Source: Plecoglossus altivelis (Eukaryota > Chordata > Actinopteri > Osmeriformes > Plecoglossidae). Taken from it: 64,000 nucleotides of DNA. Under the pieces are notes generated by a model. It worked only from the letters and a program-made list of their open reading frames with translations. It searched no databases and had not been told where the DNA came from. The position numbers and the translations under genes are program-made. Below are positions 24,861 through 38,694 of this stretch, in pieces (positions within the stretch are counted from its first letter, which is position 1; each line of letters begins with the position of its first letter). The stretch lies in NCBI GenBank assembly GCA_036571765.1, contig BROE01000024.1, forward strand, positions 10,368,875 through 10,432,874, read 5' to 3'.

Positions 24861-27800
24861 ATACAGAAAACTAGAGCGGGTACAATGTCTGGGGAAATTG
24901 GGTGAATTCCTCTTCGCAACGCATCTTATAAGAAACGTGGCGTTAGACACGGAAAGCTGAAATTACATGCCAAACCTAGCTGTGGGATTTTGTAGGCTTT
25001 AAGTTGAACACATCTTCTGAGTAATGAAAACAGTCAACTGTTTCCAAGCTAAATGTTTTGCTTTTCTTACTGTATCTCCGGATGTGAAGCTGCATACCAC
25101 TTCACAGCAAAAGGATGGCAACATTACCTTAAAGAGAGAAGTGAACATTCACTCACAACAAACCCTTCTATTTACATATGTTTTCAGAGGCCAGGCACAC
25201 AAAATAAGTGCCCAAAATAGAATGGTAGTATTTCCAAAACTCATACGGTCTGAACGTTGTTTTCACAGTTTCTGGTATTCGTACTCCAGACTAGGTATGA
25301 AGTTATTTTCACAAAGTTATAATGTATTCATTTTGACTCAATGATATTGTGAATCTGCAAACCAGAATCAGACCCAGGAAGGGTCTTAATGTTTGCATTG
25401 TTAGTCTACCATGAAGAAACATCAGCTGCAGTTTCATTAAAAAAACAGTATTCTCCTTTGGTTGAGTTACCTAATTCATCTTGAACATGTTCAAAAAAAC
25501 GATAAATCTGCTGTTTGTATCCTCGCTATGCCTGTGATCTGTGCAGACATCACTGTTTGTGTTGGGTCCCTCTTATCAGTTGAGTGGTAACGTGTCGCTC
25601 AGTCTTGGTGTGGGAGTGATGAATGGAGGTTTCTGTGGATGCGAAGCCCCTGTGGGACAGCTGGCCCTCACCTCTTGCCCTCCCTTTTCGTCATCCTACC
25701 AATACGAGGGTAGCTATTATACCAGTGTATAATAAACATGGTCAGTTTCTCAGACCAGGAACTGACGACAATGGGAATGGTCGAGTCACGCCTCAGACAA
25801 GTGCTTCCCAGTAAGGGGGTCAAGACCCACTGGGTAGACATGGGGGCTGTTCTGAAAGTCTGTTTATTTGGTTGGTCACAGGGAACCTTCTGTAGAGTTC
25901 TGCAGGTCATGGCGTGGTGATGTTTTCCTTTTGAACCTCGCTGCTTTTTTTTGTGCATCCAAACTTTGAGAACGTCCTCTTAGTCTGAAAGTTGTTTTTG
26001 GGTAGCGTTCGGCTGTGTCTGATGGACGTTTGATCATGACGACACCAGATAAAGTCAGGGTAGTTTGTAAAGGAAGGTCAGGCTTTTCGTGACGATTCTT
26101 CTTTTGGGGTTAGCATTCAGAACATCTGTTGAACACATACTTTTCTGTTCACCCTACATGAACTATAGCGTGTCTTGTTTCACACCAACTTTAAATTCAT
26201 TATGTCAACTTGTGTCCAACTAAAGCAAAAGCACAAAAGCTAAATAGCAGCGACTGTCCTCTTTTTAGCTAGTATTGACCTGGTGTCATGCAGACCTTTG
26301 GCCAGGCTCAAAACCACTGTGACAAGTGGTATACCCTTCCGAAATTTACGACTTGGCTCATCTGGCTCATCGCAAACAAACAAGTTTTACGAGGAAAATA
26401 GTGATCTGTCTGTAGTTTGATTACTTTGCGGTTTCATGGTGTTAAAACCAGGTGTTACCATAGTACAAGATGATCTCATGTGGGTGTGAGGATGTTTGGG
26501 CTAACTTAAGTTTGTAGTGCAGTCATTTCCTAATTTCACAGAAATATCAGCATATTTAGTTCAAACAACCTATCCACAACATTGCATCATTGATGGTGCG
26601 GCTTACTTGAAATGTACTATCTCTTGGCAGACCAGTCGCACAGTTGAACTGACTGTATTCACGTAAACAGATGAAGCTTGCATAAGTCAGTAAGTAGTAC
26701 AATTTTGTGACGTGGTTCTGCATCTGTTGTTGATAGTTAAGGTATATTCAGCCTGTTTTGTCTCGCCCAGTGTTTTGACTCCTTTTTAATTTTTGATTCC
26801 TCTCCCACTATTTCTTATTCTTGGCTTCTGTCCCTACAACCATTTTGTCTGCCAAACAGCATCACAAGCCTCTGTTTTCATTCTATAATCCTGGGATATT
26901 AAATTAATCTGCCCCATGCAGACACATAGAGTTTTAGAAACTGCGCAAGCATGTCTAGGAAGGCCAGCATATAAAGTCTGCTCCAGAAATCGGCAAAACA
27001 TTACATCACATCACATCTCCCTGGCAGTTTGACCTGATGTGAGTCGTCTAGCTGCCAAGTCCGCTCATGTTCCATTGGATCAGATGAAGCCTCGGCAACT
27101 TGTCATTGCAAAGAAGGAGATGACGGCTACGCCAGCTTACTACTAGGGCCATGAGATGGTCACACATGTGTTTTTACAGGTTTTTGAATAACAACATCAC
27201 ACCCCTCTTCTCCTGCTCTCATCTGGTCAAGGCCTGGGAATCCCCTCACTGTTATTGACTTACAGTACCCCTCATCTTTGGCAGACACCAATACCCTATT
27301 CCAAGAATTGAAACTTGAACTTGTCTGTTCAATTCTTCAATCAGCTTGATCAGGATGTAGACTTTGTTTGACTGGAAACAACATTAGACGAGACTGAATT
27401 CGCCCAACTCAATGTCAGTGTTCGAGCACCGGCAGGTCAACTGTGGGCCAGAGTAAGTCAGGCCAGCTGCTACCTTCTTTTGTGTTTCCTCAAAGACAAG
27501 GGTGTGAATACAATACTCTTGGATCTTGATGTAGTGTAATATTCTGCGTCCCTGCTTTGGCACACGCATCCGCTTCCTGTTTCGGGCCTTGGTTTCCCGG
27601 CAGGACAGTGCATGTCTGAGCACCCACCCAGAGACGTGCCGGCACTAGGGTGCAGACTCCATGTGCTCAGGAGGGTCTCCTGGTTTCGATGATCCGTCTG
27701 AGGGCCTGTGGTCTTCAGGCAGAGGGGCAGCGCCTCCAAATACCAAGCAGGAATGGAGAGAGGAGAGCCCAGGTCTCGGAAGGAAACTAAATAGAGCAAA

Positions 27801-28873
27801 CCTAAACAACAGGTTTTATTTTCTGAGTCTGTAGCTGTTTATGAGCTAGAAACATTTAGAAATGGAGTATGAACCTTGAGAAAACGTCTGAACAATGTAC
27901 CATTGCTGGCTTTCAGAGTCATTTTACAGTTTGTGGGTTCAGTGATTAATAAAAGGCAGGTATCCTTTTTCATTACTCTGGGCTGAGATTTGTCTGTCAT
28001 TTTACAGGCAAATAATATATTCAGTGAAAATGGAGGCTAATCCCCTCTATCCTTGGTTATTTCACTGTCAGCTCTGTCAGTGCAATTGATGATTTCCTGT
28101 CATAGTGCTAGTCATGATACAAGAGTAATGACAGTTTGTGTCATTTTACGCCTCCTCTTTATCCATTCTTTGTAGTTAACTGCTGTCTTTTCCAACGTTG
28201 TTGCAGGCTGGACAGGTTTCAGTAGAGGAGCTTCTCATCCTTGAGGTATTTGTCTGTGCTGTTGTAATGACGAACCTTTAAGTGACCTCTGACCTCAGGA
28301 GTTTGGTCTACGGACACAGCAGTGGAGTCCCTCCAGATGGAGAACACACTACTGAGACATGAAAGTCAAGATGGCTGACCTGAAGTTACAGAATAGGGTC
28401 AATCAATTAAAATTTACGAATCAAGATCTTGTAGCAATGATTTTTGACTCCCTGTGTTGTTATTGGAAATATTCAAACAAACTCATTAATTATTTGACTT
28501 GAAATTCACCAGGTGGCCTAATTGCTAAATTGTGTTGTGGGTTATAGAGGGCTCACGATCTGACTGACAACAAGGGAGGTTTTCAAAATAATTTAATCAT
28601 CATAATTACAGTCGCCATATTGAATATGCAATATTGACCTTGGAGCTGTGTGCATGTGTGTGTTTGGCTAAGTCAACCTCAGAAAGAAAGCTGTCTGTTG
28701 TTCCTTGAAAACCAAACTCCGGCTGTGGGAATGCAGACGCTGAAGAAATTATGTAACATTACCTCGCTTGAAAATACAAGTGTATAAAAATGAATACAAC
28801 TGTTAAGGGCGTTGGGAGAACAATTGACTATTCATATTTGTTTTATGTTTCCATATGGAAGGGCTCAGAGTCA

Positions 28874-28897
28874 CTGACTGTTTCATGAAACAGTCAG
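28874..28897. repeat. Perfect 24-bp palindrome
   Basis: Arm CTGACTGTTTCA is followed directly by its reverse complement, TGAAACAGTCAG, with no loop. It stands in unique sequence, not in a simple repeat. Function unknown. Confidence 0.9.
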
Positions 28898-31175
28898 ACA
28901 TCACACCAAAATGGCATTCTCCTTCCTCCCACTGCACAGGTGAAGCTAAGCACTGGGTCTGAAACCTGTTTTCGCAGTTTCTTACAGTTTGAATTTCACC
29001 CATTCAGAACCATTAGAGCACCAACAGACCAGAGATCTTCGAGGGGATCTAACTGCACGTGCAGGTACAGTTTGCTTCTCCTGTCGCTGATCACTGGCGG
29101 AACTCAGAGCTGGACTGGTGAAGCCATCATCTGCTGCCTGAAACGATGATGCTTTTTTGGCAAAGTGTCCTCTGTCGCCATGCATCCATCTTGATGAGTC
29201 TGAGTTGTGTAAAATGTGTGCTTTAGCAGTAATAACATTTGAGACATTTCTTTGCTTGAAAATGAAAAACAATTGGATGGGAGTGCTGGCACACATACTG
29301 GGAAAACATGCTGATATTAGATTTGAATCATGTTCAAAAGAACTCAAAATCCCTGTAGAAAGGTTTGTGTTTTTTTCCCCCTCAAACGATTAAATCATCA
29401 TCTAGTACCACACTGCTCTGTTGACTGATCAGCTTGTTGTCTGATGAATATGAAATGATCCAAATCGCCTCATGCACTATGCCAAGTTTCCATCTAGACT
29501 AGAATGGGTAAACCTTCCGAGCCCATTGTAGCAAGGACAGCTGCATATTTACAACACCAGTTGTAAACTGGAATACCGACCGTCAACACTGATGCCAAGA
29601 GAGCGTGCTGCACAAACAAAGGGTTTGTTTGGGTTTCTATCATGTCATGTGGAATTCCATTCTTTTAAATTCAAGACAAAGACTACGAAGACTACAATTT
29701 ACAGTGTGCCTCTGACACTCGTGGTCAATTAAGACAGACTAGATCTCTCCAGTAGTGTGCGGGACATTGAAGACTGATGGAAATGTCCAACTGAGGAGAC
29801 TTCTGCGAGACAGTATCTACCCATCCAACCATCATCATTATAGATGTCAAAACTTCGGCACCAACATTGCTTATGTATGTTGTCTTTGAATGTGGTGAAC
29901 GTTTTGCGCTTGCTCCCTGAGCACAGAGCTCTGCTCCTCTCACATTTGGAAGATCTACTCCCTGCGTGGTTGATCTGTCTTCCTCCACCATCATGTGGTG
30001 CTCTGGCCCATCTCCCAGTGAGTCCACGAGGTGACCTGTGTCATCAGGAGCAGGCAGAGGAAACGCATTCCTACCCCTCGCCCATGTGTGGAGGAATAAC
30101 CCTTGGGGGTAGTGACGTAAAAGACCCTCAAAGACCATACTATGAGGCTCCGCAAAACAGCATTCCTCTCTCTCTCTGCCTCCTCCTCCACACAGGTTGT
30201 ACATTCATTAACATATGCCAGGAACAAAAGCCAGGGTATGTTAGGTGACTCTCACACGTGAAATGTGCCGTGTCGTTATTTATTACAGAACGACATGGTT
30301 CTTTGTGGTGAATTGTGTGCTTTGTGCTGGATGCGTTGGCAACACCGAGGGGTCTAGGCTGCTCTCTTGGGGTAAACGGAACGTGGAAGGGTGGAGGGTC
30401 ACTGATGGGAAATGATGCTGAGCTAGCCTGGCGGTCACGTCTCCCCATTAGTCCTAAGTCACTTGGACGAGATGATGACAGTTAGCTAATAAACAGGCCA
30501 GGTCCTGCCACGTGGATGCAGGGGGTTCTGGGAAGAAAAGATTTATTGAGAGTTGAAAGCATAACATTGCTGGAGGTTGCACTGCTTCTTACACAGGACA
30601 GGACTCTTTCACTGGCCGTCACTCTGCTCCTTTGAATTTAACACTTTTCACACCAATCATACCTAAAGACAGACCCATATGAAAGGACCGCTTATGTCTC
30701 ACACGATCAACGTTTGCCATGACTGCAGCAGGATAAAAGCAATGCCTTGTCAAGTCATGCCATCCATCATCCGCTACTGATTGATAACATATCCATACAG
30801 TGTATACAGCCATACAAAGAGGTAGAACTCCATCATCATCTGTTGATGAATATTCATATTAAGATAATTACCTTTCACACTGATTTGACTGAGGTCTCAC
30901 ATTGAGTGTTAAGTACAGTATAGCAACTGGCTCAGAGTGGATGTGGCTCATTTCACATCAGGGCCAGAGCCCGGTCATTCCCTGTGGATCTCATTGACGT
31001 AACATCTCCCGCTGTCAGCAGGGTGCCGTGGTTATTACTGACGCAGGCTGGCACCAAAACGACTCAAGTCAAACACGTTGAACAGAGGGTCATTGTCTAA
31101 CTCGCGGTAGAACACAAACTCAAATGGGTAAATGCGCGGACATACACAGGAGGGCACGCTCGCACACGCGCACAT

Positions 31176-31226
<51 letters not shown>
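31176..31226. repeat. (AC)n microsatellite
   Basis: About 25 AC units. Confidence 0.95.
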
Positions 31227-31228
<2 letters not shown>

Positions 31229-31878
31229 CAACATGTACATTAATGTAAGCACACAAACAGATTGCACACATAAAAATGAATTGTAATAATGTAGTAATGA
31301 GTAATAAAGTCTCTGCTTAAGATTAGGTCTTACATTGTGTACCAAACTATATAGAGCCAGATGTAGCTTTTTGGTTGGTATAGAACCTCAGGTATCTTAC
31401 TAGGTATAATACTGTATGACGTATAGTTTTTTAGAGCAATTAAAACCACATTATTGGCTTTGAAATCATGAATCTCATGACTGCTTTTGAGTTTCAAAAT
31501 GACAACTCTATTTGGTTGGAATTGACCAGTTTTCACTATCAGTTTTTTTGTGTGTGTGGAAAGTTTGTATTTCCGATAATGTTAGTGACGTTTTCTGCGG
31601 TTGGCAAATATGTATGGGAACGGTTTCAGTGACTCGTCCAAAAATCATCTTTCAAGTTGAGTCTCCGTGTTACATCTGTTCACGCTTCTCCTCCTGGACA
31701 CTATCAGTGTGTCAGCAAACGACGTCATCCTCTCTTCTCTTGGCAGGAAAAAAGACCTTAAATCTCTCTTAAAAGCCTCTTTGAACAACATGAACTTGGA
31801 TGCGCTCTCCAGGAAGGAGAAATACAAGCCTTGTTTGGAGGTGTTATCAGCATTGTACATTATACTGAGTATCACATG

Positions 31879-31897
31879 TCAACTCTCTCTATCGCTC

Positions 31898-31940
<43 letters not shown>
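31879..31940. repeat. (CT)n microsatellite
   Basis: CT-rich tract with CTCTCCCT and CTGT interruptions. Confidence 0.93.
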
Positions 31941-32639
31941 TCTCAATACTCCAAGTCAAAGTCCTAACTTGTGCTGTTTGTGATTGTTTTGGCCTAGTGG
32001 AGACCAATGGAGTTCCATGACATGTGTTCAGGGTTAAGATATCAAGATATCCTAACCCTAAGCACCCGTATATGAAAGAGTTAAAGATCTGTTTTGCTCA
32101 AAGTCGTTTATCCTTAATGTACACACAGACACTCACTAAACCAACACAGTTCAAGGTAATGATGACGTCTCATAAATACTTTTTCAGATGTATAAGAAAC
32201 AGTAAAACTCAACACATTTTCTTAACGTTGAGAATAACACAATCTCGTATTTTACTGGCAACGAGTGTAAAAAGTCCATACTTTCCATAACTCCGTCTGA
32301 GTTATAGTCATTCTTTCTTGTGTCCCCGTTTTCAGAAAAGCCATAATTCTGAAACTAATTGTGAGTCCAGTCTGTGTTTATGTGGAGTGTCATATTTTGA
32401 CTGCGTTTGATAGGGTTTATTTTATGTTCTCCTCCCCGTCAGCGCTGCACAGGCTCCATGCTTCTCAGCCAGCATGGCTGAGGTGAGCTCCAGGCCACAG
32501 GGTCTGTGGTCAGGGTCTGGTCTGCTGGGTGACACTGTCTGGCCAGCTGGACTCCAGTGACCAGAGAGGACCTGTGTTTGTGGAACAATCCACGTGGTGG
32601 AGCATGTTCTCCTTCCCTTTCTTCTGCCTTTCCTTCTTA

Positions 32640-32900
32640 CTGCAGCCTTCTCTCTATGTCTCTCTCCCTATTTCTCTCTCTTTCTCTCTCTCACCCTTTC
32701 ATTCTCTCCTTCGATAGCTCCCTCTCACCCTTCCTCACCCTTTCTCACCCTTTCTTTATTTCGCTCTCTCTCTCTCTCTCTCTTATCACTCTCTCACCCT
32801 TTCATTCTCTCTCTCACAAGCTCTCTGTCTTTCTCACCCTTTCATTCTCTCTATCCCACTCTCACTGGTTTCTATCCATCTTACTCCCCCTTACCCTCTT
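32640..32900. repeat. Pyrimidine-rich repeat with recurring CTCACCCTTTCATTCTCTC
   Basis: The phrase CTCACCCTTTC recurs near 32689, 32731, 32743, 32792 and 32834 inside a CT-rich background, often followed by ATTCTCTC. Open frames across it (Ser/Leu-rich) are composition artefacts. Confidence 0.85.
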
Positions 32901-33244
32901 ACTCATGTACTTTGTTTTTCTCATTTTTCATCACTTTTCCTCTCCTCCTCCTCTCCTCTCTTCAGCTCATCTGAGTGGAAAGCTGGATGATGGATGGGGA
33001 GGGTGACAGTCTTTGTCTATTGTTCTACCTCCCCTTAATGCCATTGCTGCTGCTGCCGCTGCTGAAAGCTGGGGAACCGAACCGCTCACATACACTCACA
33101 CGCCTACACATTGACCCCTACCCATGCGAACGTCCACACAATACACACATGTACATTGGCGCGTGTCCGCACAGAGTAGCAATGTTTCTGAGTTGAAGCC
33201 ATATTCTCCATTACGTTTTTAAACTATCGTTTTTGACCATAGGA

Positions 33245-33672
33245 CCTATGGTCATGAGCTTTGGGTAATGACCTAAAGGACAAGTGGTGGATGCAAGCGG
33301 TCAAAATGAGTTTCCTCCGCAGAGTGGCCGGGCGCTCCCTTAGTCACACGGGAGCAGCTCGGAGTAGAGCCGCTGCTCCTCCACGTCGAGAGGAGCCAGC
33401 TGAGGTGGCTCAGGCATCTGTTTCGTATGCCTCCTGGATGCCTCCCTTAGGGAGGTGTTCTGGGCATGTACCACCGGGAGGCGGCCCTGGGGGAAACCCA
33501 GGACACGCTGGAGGGACTATATCTCTCGGCTGGCCTGGGAACGCCTCAGGATCCCCCCAGAGGAGGTGGAGGAGGTGTGTGTGGAGAAGGAAGTCTGGGC
33601 CTCCCTGCTCAGACTGCTGCCCCCGCAACCTGGCCCTGGATAAGCAGAGGAGAATGGATGGATGGATGGACT
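33245..33672 (+). mobile_element. 5'-truncated non-LTR retrotransposon end (RTE/Rex-like LINE)
   Basis: Translation in shifting frames gives the familiar fish LINE C-terminus: TYGHELW..., MSFLRRVAG, VEPLLLHVERSQLRWLRHLFRMPPG, TGRRPWGKPRTRWRDYISRLAWERL and EVWASLLRLLPPQPGPG, then a stop. The stop lies in GGATAAGCAGAGGAGAATGG and the element ends in (ATGG)n. Only the last ~430 bp remain, and at least one frameshift separates the first and second halves, so it is dead. The GATG-type tail suggests the RTE/Rex3 group, but I hold the clade loosely. It lies in the PI15-GDAP1 spacer. Confidence 0.85.
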
Positions 33673-35315
33673 ATGGTTTTTATGTGACTGTTCGAGGAGA
33701 TCAAGTCCGTCCACGGCAGTGTTCAGGGTGGTGTGGACTGTGCTGCTCTGCTGTCAGAAGGTCAGGCTGTGTTGTACACGCTGTCTCTGCAGCCTTCCAT
33801 AGACCACAGGCCAAACCAGCTCCTGCCTTGCTTCAGTTCCAGATCAGTCTCTATGTGGCCTGTGGCACGGTAATAAAACAAAGGAAAACTGGCCAGTTCA
33901 TAGTCCCGCTCTTTGATCTGAACCAAACAGACTGGCATGACCCACTGACTTCCACAGAATAATAAACCTGGTGTAGAGGAGCGTCTCTTCAGATTTGTTT
34001 TCAGACTACTGTAAGAGCACTGGTGTGGTACTGCGAGAATTCCCTTTCGAAGGTATTCCCTATAGACAGGGGAATTTCAACAGGTTTTCAGTTGTTTTTC
34101 AACTTTTTAACAGGTGGTCGGATGTCCTGAGTTTGACTCTGGGCCTGAGGTGAGAGACTTCCTGACACAAAAGGCCTTCCAAGGTCTTTTTCTAAAATCG
34201 CTGTGAGACCCATGGCTCATATCGTCTCTGATTGAGGTCTGTGTAATTCCCCGAGACATGCCTCATCTCCTGTCAGGTTGCAGATGTCCAGGCAGGTCTC
34301 GCTGTGCAGCTTGCTTGTGCCCTTCGATCCCTTAAGAACACTGTGTATTATGATGTCACACCTGCAGTTCATTTGAGTACTGTCCACTGCCACTTAAGAT
34401 TCAGGATTGGATGTTCCGTGGTTTCCATGGCCAACTCTGAGAATGGAGGAGAGGAGGGAGGGAGAGGGGGAGCAGAGCGAAAGGAGGCAAAGGAAAGGAT
34501 GAGGAGAGGATAGAAGAGGAGAAGAAAGAGGGAGGGAAAAGAAAAGAGAAAAAACGAAAAGGAAAGAGACAGAAGGAGGGAAGGAAAAAGAAGAGAGACT
34601 GGGCTTGCCTGCTCTGCGGTTCTAATGTTCCCCTGCAGAATAGAGGAAAGGTTATTGTAAAGCCTTACTTTCTACTTAAACGTTTGAATAACGGTGGAGG
34701 AGCCTATAAATTCTCTGGTGCTACACCCTGATGGAGATGATGAATGAGGAGGGTGCTCCTGGTGTGGAGATTTGCTGGTCTGCTTTATGGCGCTGTGAAA
34801 GGTTCTGGGAGCCTAGTGGTGATCCTTCATGTTGTCATAACACGTAAGGCTTACAAATTATGGATTTCTGCAAGGCTCTTTGCCAAAGATGACCTGCTCT
34901 TCGTTTAACAAATTACCGGCCATTGTCCTGTCTTTTGTCATTTTGCCTTCATGAAAACACACTAATTTGCTGCCATTATAGTTAATGAAATGTCATTCGA
35001 ATTAAAGACGGCTCTCTTGGAGGCATTTCGTGTGTTGAATATTTGGGGTTGGTTAAAGCAAGAACAGGTCAGATGAAGCATCAAACACAGACGTTCACCT
35101 GATACTCAGTGTCCGTTTCTCGGGGACCTGAATCCTCAGACACACAGCTACTTGAGACCAGTGCGGTCACGTACTTTGGCTCAGATCGTCATCCATCCCT
35201 TAGTGGTTGTCTGGCGTGAACAGCTGCTCAGAGCATCAATGCTAGGTCAGGTCAGCCTGGTCTTGGGTCCCAGTCCCAGTCCCTGTCCAACCCTGTCTGT
35301 CTCCTAGATGCTCTT

Positions 35316-35490
35316 TCAAGTCAAGTCAAAACTGCTCTCCCAAGTCCAATCAGTGTTTCTCTCTCAAGTCAAGTCCAAACTGCTCTCTCAAGCGAAATCA
35401 GTGTTGCTCTCTTAAGTCAAGTCAAAACTGCTCTCTCAAGCCAAATCAGTGTCGCTCTCTTAAGTCAAATCAACGTTTCTCTCAAGCAAA
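35316..35490. repeat. 48-bp tandem repeat, about 3.6 copies
   Basis: TCAAGTCAAGTC-AAACTGCTCTC...AATCAGTGTTTCTCTC-type units start at 35316, 35364, 35412 and 35460, exactly 48 bases apart, with about 10-15% divergence. Confidence 0.9.
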
Positions 35491-38400
35491 GTCAATGGAG
35501 GCACTCGCACAAATAATCTAGGCATCCAGTTGCATTCAGCCATGTGCAACACAGTCCAGAAGAATGTATGTCATGTGTGAGTGTCATTGTCCACAGTCCA
35601 GCCAATCTTGCTGGGAACCAGAACTGACTTTTCCTCCACGGTGAAAACTGCAGTTTGCCAGCTCCTTTCCCTCTGCCTCTGGCCCTGCTCAGGATTGCGA
35701 GGCATTCAGAGGAGCAGGAATGGCATCAGCAGTGGAAAAGTGTCTGTCTGTCTCCAGTTGGCCAGTGTTAACGGGTTCAGCCTAGTCAGAGAAAACAGAG
35801 AGCTGATCCTCAGTGGATAGGGTGCGTCAAGAAAACTCTCTGCCATGTTCTTTAGTGCCTCGCTGTAACAATGAATAACTGTTGGAGCGAGACAAACAGA
35901 GCTCCACTGATGAACTTTAAAGACACCTGAGGCAGCGTTTCTAGCTGTTATAAATCAGTGTGATGGGGATGAGCAGAAGCAGTCACAGATGTACTGTACC
36001 GTGCTGTCTGTAATGTAACTTATTCCCCCAGATTGTTAGTCCGAATCTACTCTAACTTCAGATTAGTTGTTCACACAATGTCAAGACATACTTCTGTTTT
36101 ACAGGACTCTTAGATTGATGAGCAGTTTGCCCAGTAATTGCTGGTTTTTGTGTTTCTTCAAATCTCCCAGCGTACATCCTACGTAGTACGATACACGGGT
36201 TATCGCTGGAAGGTGAAGATGTCTGCAGCAGATCTGAAGAGAAACACAGGTTTCCTGAGGAACCGTGTCAAATGTGACCAGTATCGCAGTGTTCTTTTTC
36301 TTCATTTCCTCTGCGATGTTGTTTTCATTTGAGATGCACTTCCCCTCTCGTGCAGTCAGAAGTCTTGCACCTTGAGAGTTCACTCCTGAACATTTCAACC
36401 CAGACCACCCTGTCTTTCACATATCATGTTTGGTCTCCAGTGATGCAGGCTGTTAGTTTAGAGGCAATTTCTCTGTATGCCGAGTGGCATTCTGAGATCT
36501 GACTTGTTCATTTTGGAGGCAGGTGTTTCTGATTATCTCCAGTATTGTGTTTGGCACAGACACGTATACATACAAACCCTGCCAGTGTAAAAATCTGCTT
36601 CCAATATTACATATAGTTTCACCTGTTATCTGTCTGGTGTCTTCGAGGTCATCCCCAACTTAACGTGTCTTCGCTGAGACGTTGCTACTTCACTCAGAAG
36701 ATGTGAGATACTTCAGCTGTTGTCCCGTTCAGCTGACTTTTGCATGCGGGTACGCGAACAACTTTGATTTCAAAGTTCCCAGTTCTCAAGTCAAAGCTCT
36801 GTTCTTTTGATTGAGAGGCTCGAGATACGGATCACGGTGGCGTGTACTGAATCAGCTCGATAGTAGTCCAGTCAGATTCAGAACTCAATAACCTCCTCCA
36901 TGACTGCTTCAGTTCGGCACTGACCCATGTTTGCACTCAGCAGCACTCAAGGCATTGAATGAAATGCTACACACGAAAAAAAAAGTTAGTTGTGCCAGAG
37001 ACCAAGCTAATTGTGGAAAGATTTACATGTGTTTTCCAAATGTGATTGAGGCGGTAGGGGGTGCGTGGAGAATGTCTGATCATGATTATGCACAATTTTT
37101 AAACATGCATAGCTGGAAAAGTTGAGTTGAATATTCCGCTTGCTGAAAGGTATCTTGAACAAGCTGCCACCTTCAGACTCACATGTTGGTTTCAAACAGA
37201 CACGTGGAATTTGTGAGCCACAAGACAGGATCCAACTTTGGCTCCACTCAACAGCTGGAATGTCCCTTTGAAGATGTGTGGACATTTAAACAACCTCTCA
37301 CGTCAGGCATTACCCTATAAGAAAACATCTCTGGTCAAAGAAGACTTGGTGCTAGCAAGCTACCAAGTTTAGTCGATCAGTTTTGCCTTTGAAAAAGTGA
37401 ATCAACAAGACATACCTTGATATAACCTCCGATGAAAGTCTATTTACAGTCGAGTCATTCAGCATTTGAAGAACCCATCCATCCATTTCGTAGAGACCTT
37501 GATTTAACTCAGCTTGTAATCGAGAATGCTATCAAGAATAGTACAACTTCAGTCTGATGTACTGATTGGAAATACCATTAAGAAAACCTCAGCTGGAGCC
37601 CTAATGTGGGTAACCTCATTACTGGAGTCTGTGCCCATCGTAGGTGAAGCAACCACAGTTTGATACGGTGTCATTATATCAAGCACACCATATCAAGGAC
37701 CTAGAGTGTACAACATTGATGGATGACTTGCAGCCAGTCTTCCTCTATGTCTGTCACCTAAACCTTTGCAGCCTGTGTCTCCTACAGTCCTTACGTGCCT
37801 GTGCTCTGTTCGTTTGAAGCTTAATGTTCATGGTCATTAATATTCTCCATTTCAGATCTTTAAGATATTAATGATTAGGCAAAGAAACCTGCTTAAAAGC
37901 ATGCCAGATTCTGCCAAAACCACTTGTGTGTACAGTGTGCGGCTGTGGGTGTGCGTGTGTGCGTGTGTGCGTGTGTGTCTCAACATTAGTTTAGAGGCCA
38001 AGCAGTCTCTGTTATCATTGGCTTCAGCATCATTGATCTGTATTTGTCTTTATGGAGAATTGTTCCTCATGCGGAACCAAAATCAGCAATAAATAAATGA
38101 ATCAGATGCTGTCTGGCCCATCTATGCATGGAACATGCGTTAGAATTGCAAAACTGCCATATTGAGCCTATCTTTTATTAAATATCTGTTGAGAATCTTC
38201 GTGTGCGTATATCTCTACAAAACCCTAGTCTCTATCTCATCACAGCAATTGCCTGCACCTAACGCGTAGCTAGGCACTCATCCTGTGCCGTATTTTCGAG
38301 CTTGTACTTACCAGTGTGCTGGCTGCCTTCTCTATTCCAAAGCTTACTGGAAGCAGGAGAAGGAGGTGTTCTTCTCTCTGGGTCCGGGGGAGCCTGGGAG

Positions 38401-38547
38401 GGGCCAGGCGCCTTTGGATCTTTCATCGGAAGGGCCTTGTTTTGGCTAATGTCTACTCTGTCCGCCCACAATCAAAGATAATACCTGGGATAATCATTCT
38501 GCTGTGCTTATGTCCCTCTCTTAGCAACCAGGCCAGGTCACACAGGG

Positions 38548-38583
38548 GCGTGGGGGGAGGGGGGGGAGGAGGGGGGGAGGGGG
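38548..38583. repeat. G-rich low-complexity run
   Basis: GGGGGGAGG-type runs of G on the plus strand; likely hard to sequence. Confidence 0.85.
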
Positions 38584-38694
38584 TGACAGGTGTGCTGGGG
38601 ATTCCTCCAGGATCCACGCGCACTCATCACTTTCCGCTCTCTGTCTGGCGCGTGGCATCATCTTGAGGCCGTTCTGAAAGCTAGAGCAGGGAAA

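Noticed and set aside
27384..27799. Basic minus-strand frames of 79 and 109 codons
   Set aside because: They overlap in different frames, resemble no family I know and lack splice or promoter context.
32048..32060. CCTAACCCTAAGC, telomere-like
   Set aside because: Only about two repeat units; too short to be an interstitial telomeric array.
33261..33962. 233-codon plus-strand frame
   Set aside because: It runs through the dead LINE end and then into unique DNA; the protein mixes frames of the element and is not a gene.
34036..34080. Imperfect inverted repeat GAATTCCC ... GGGGAATT
   Set aside because: Arms match for only about 8 bases with mismatches; expected by chance in a 64 kb window.
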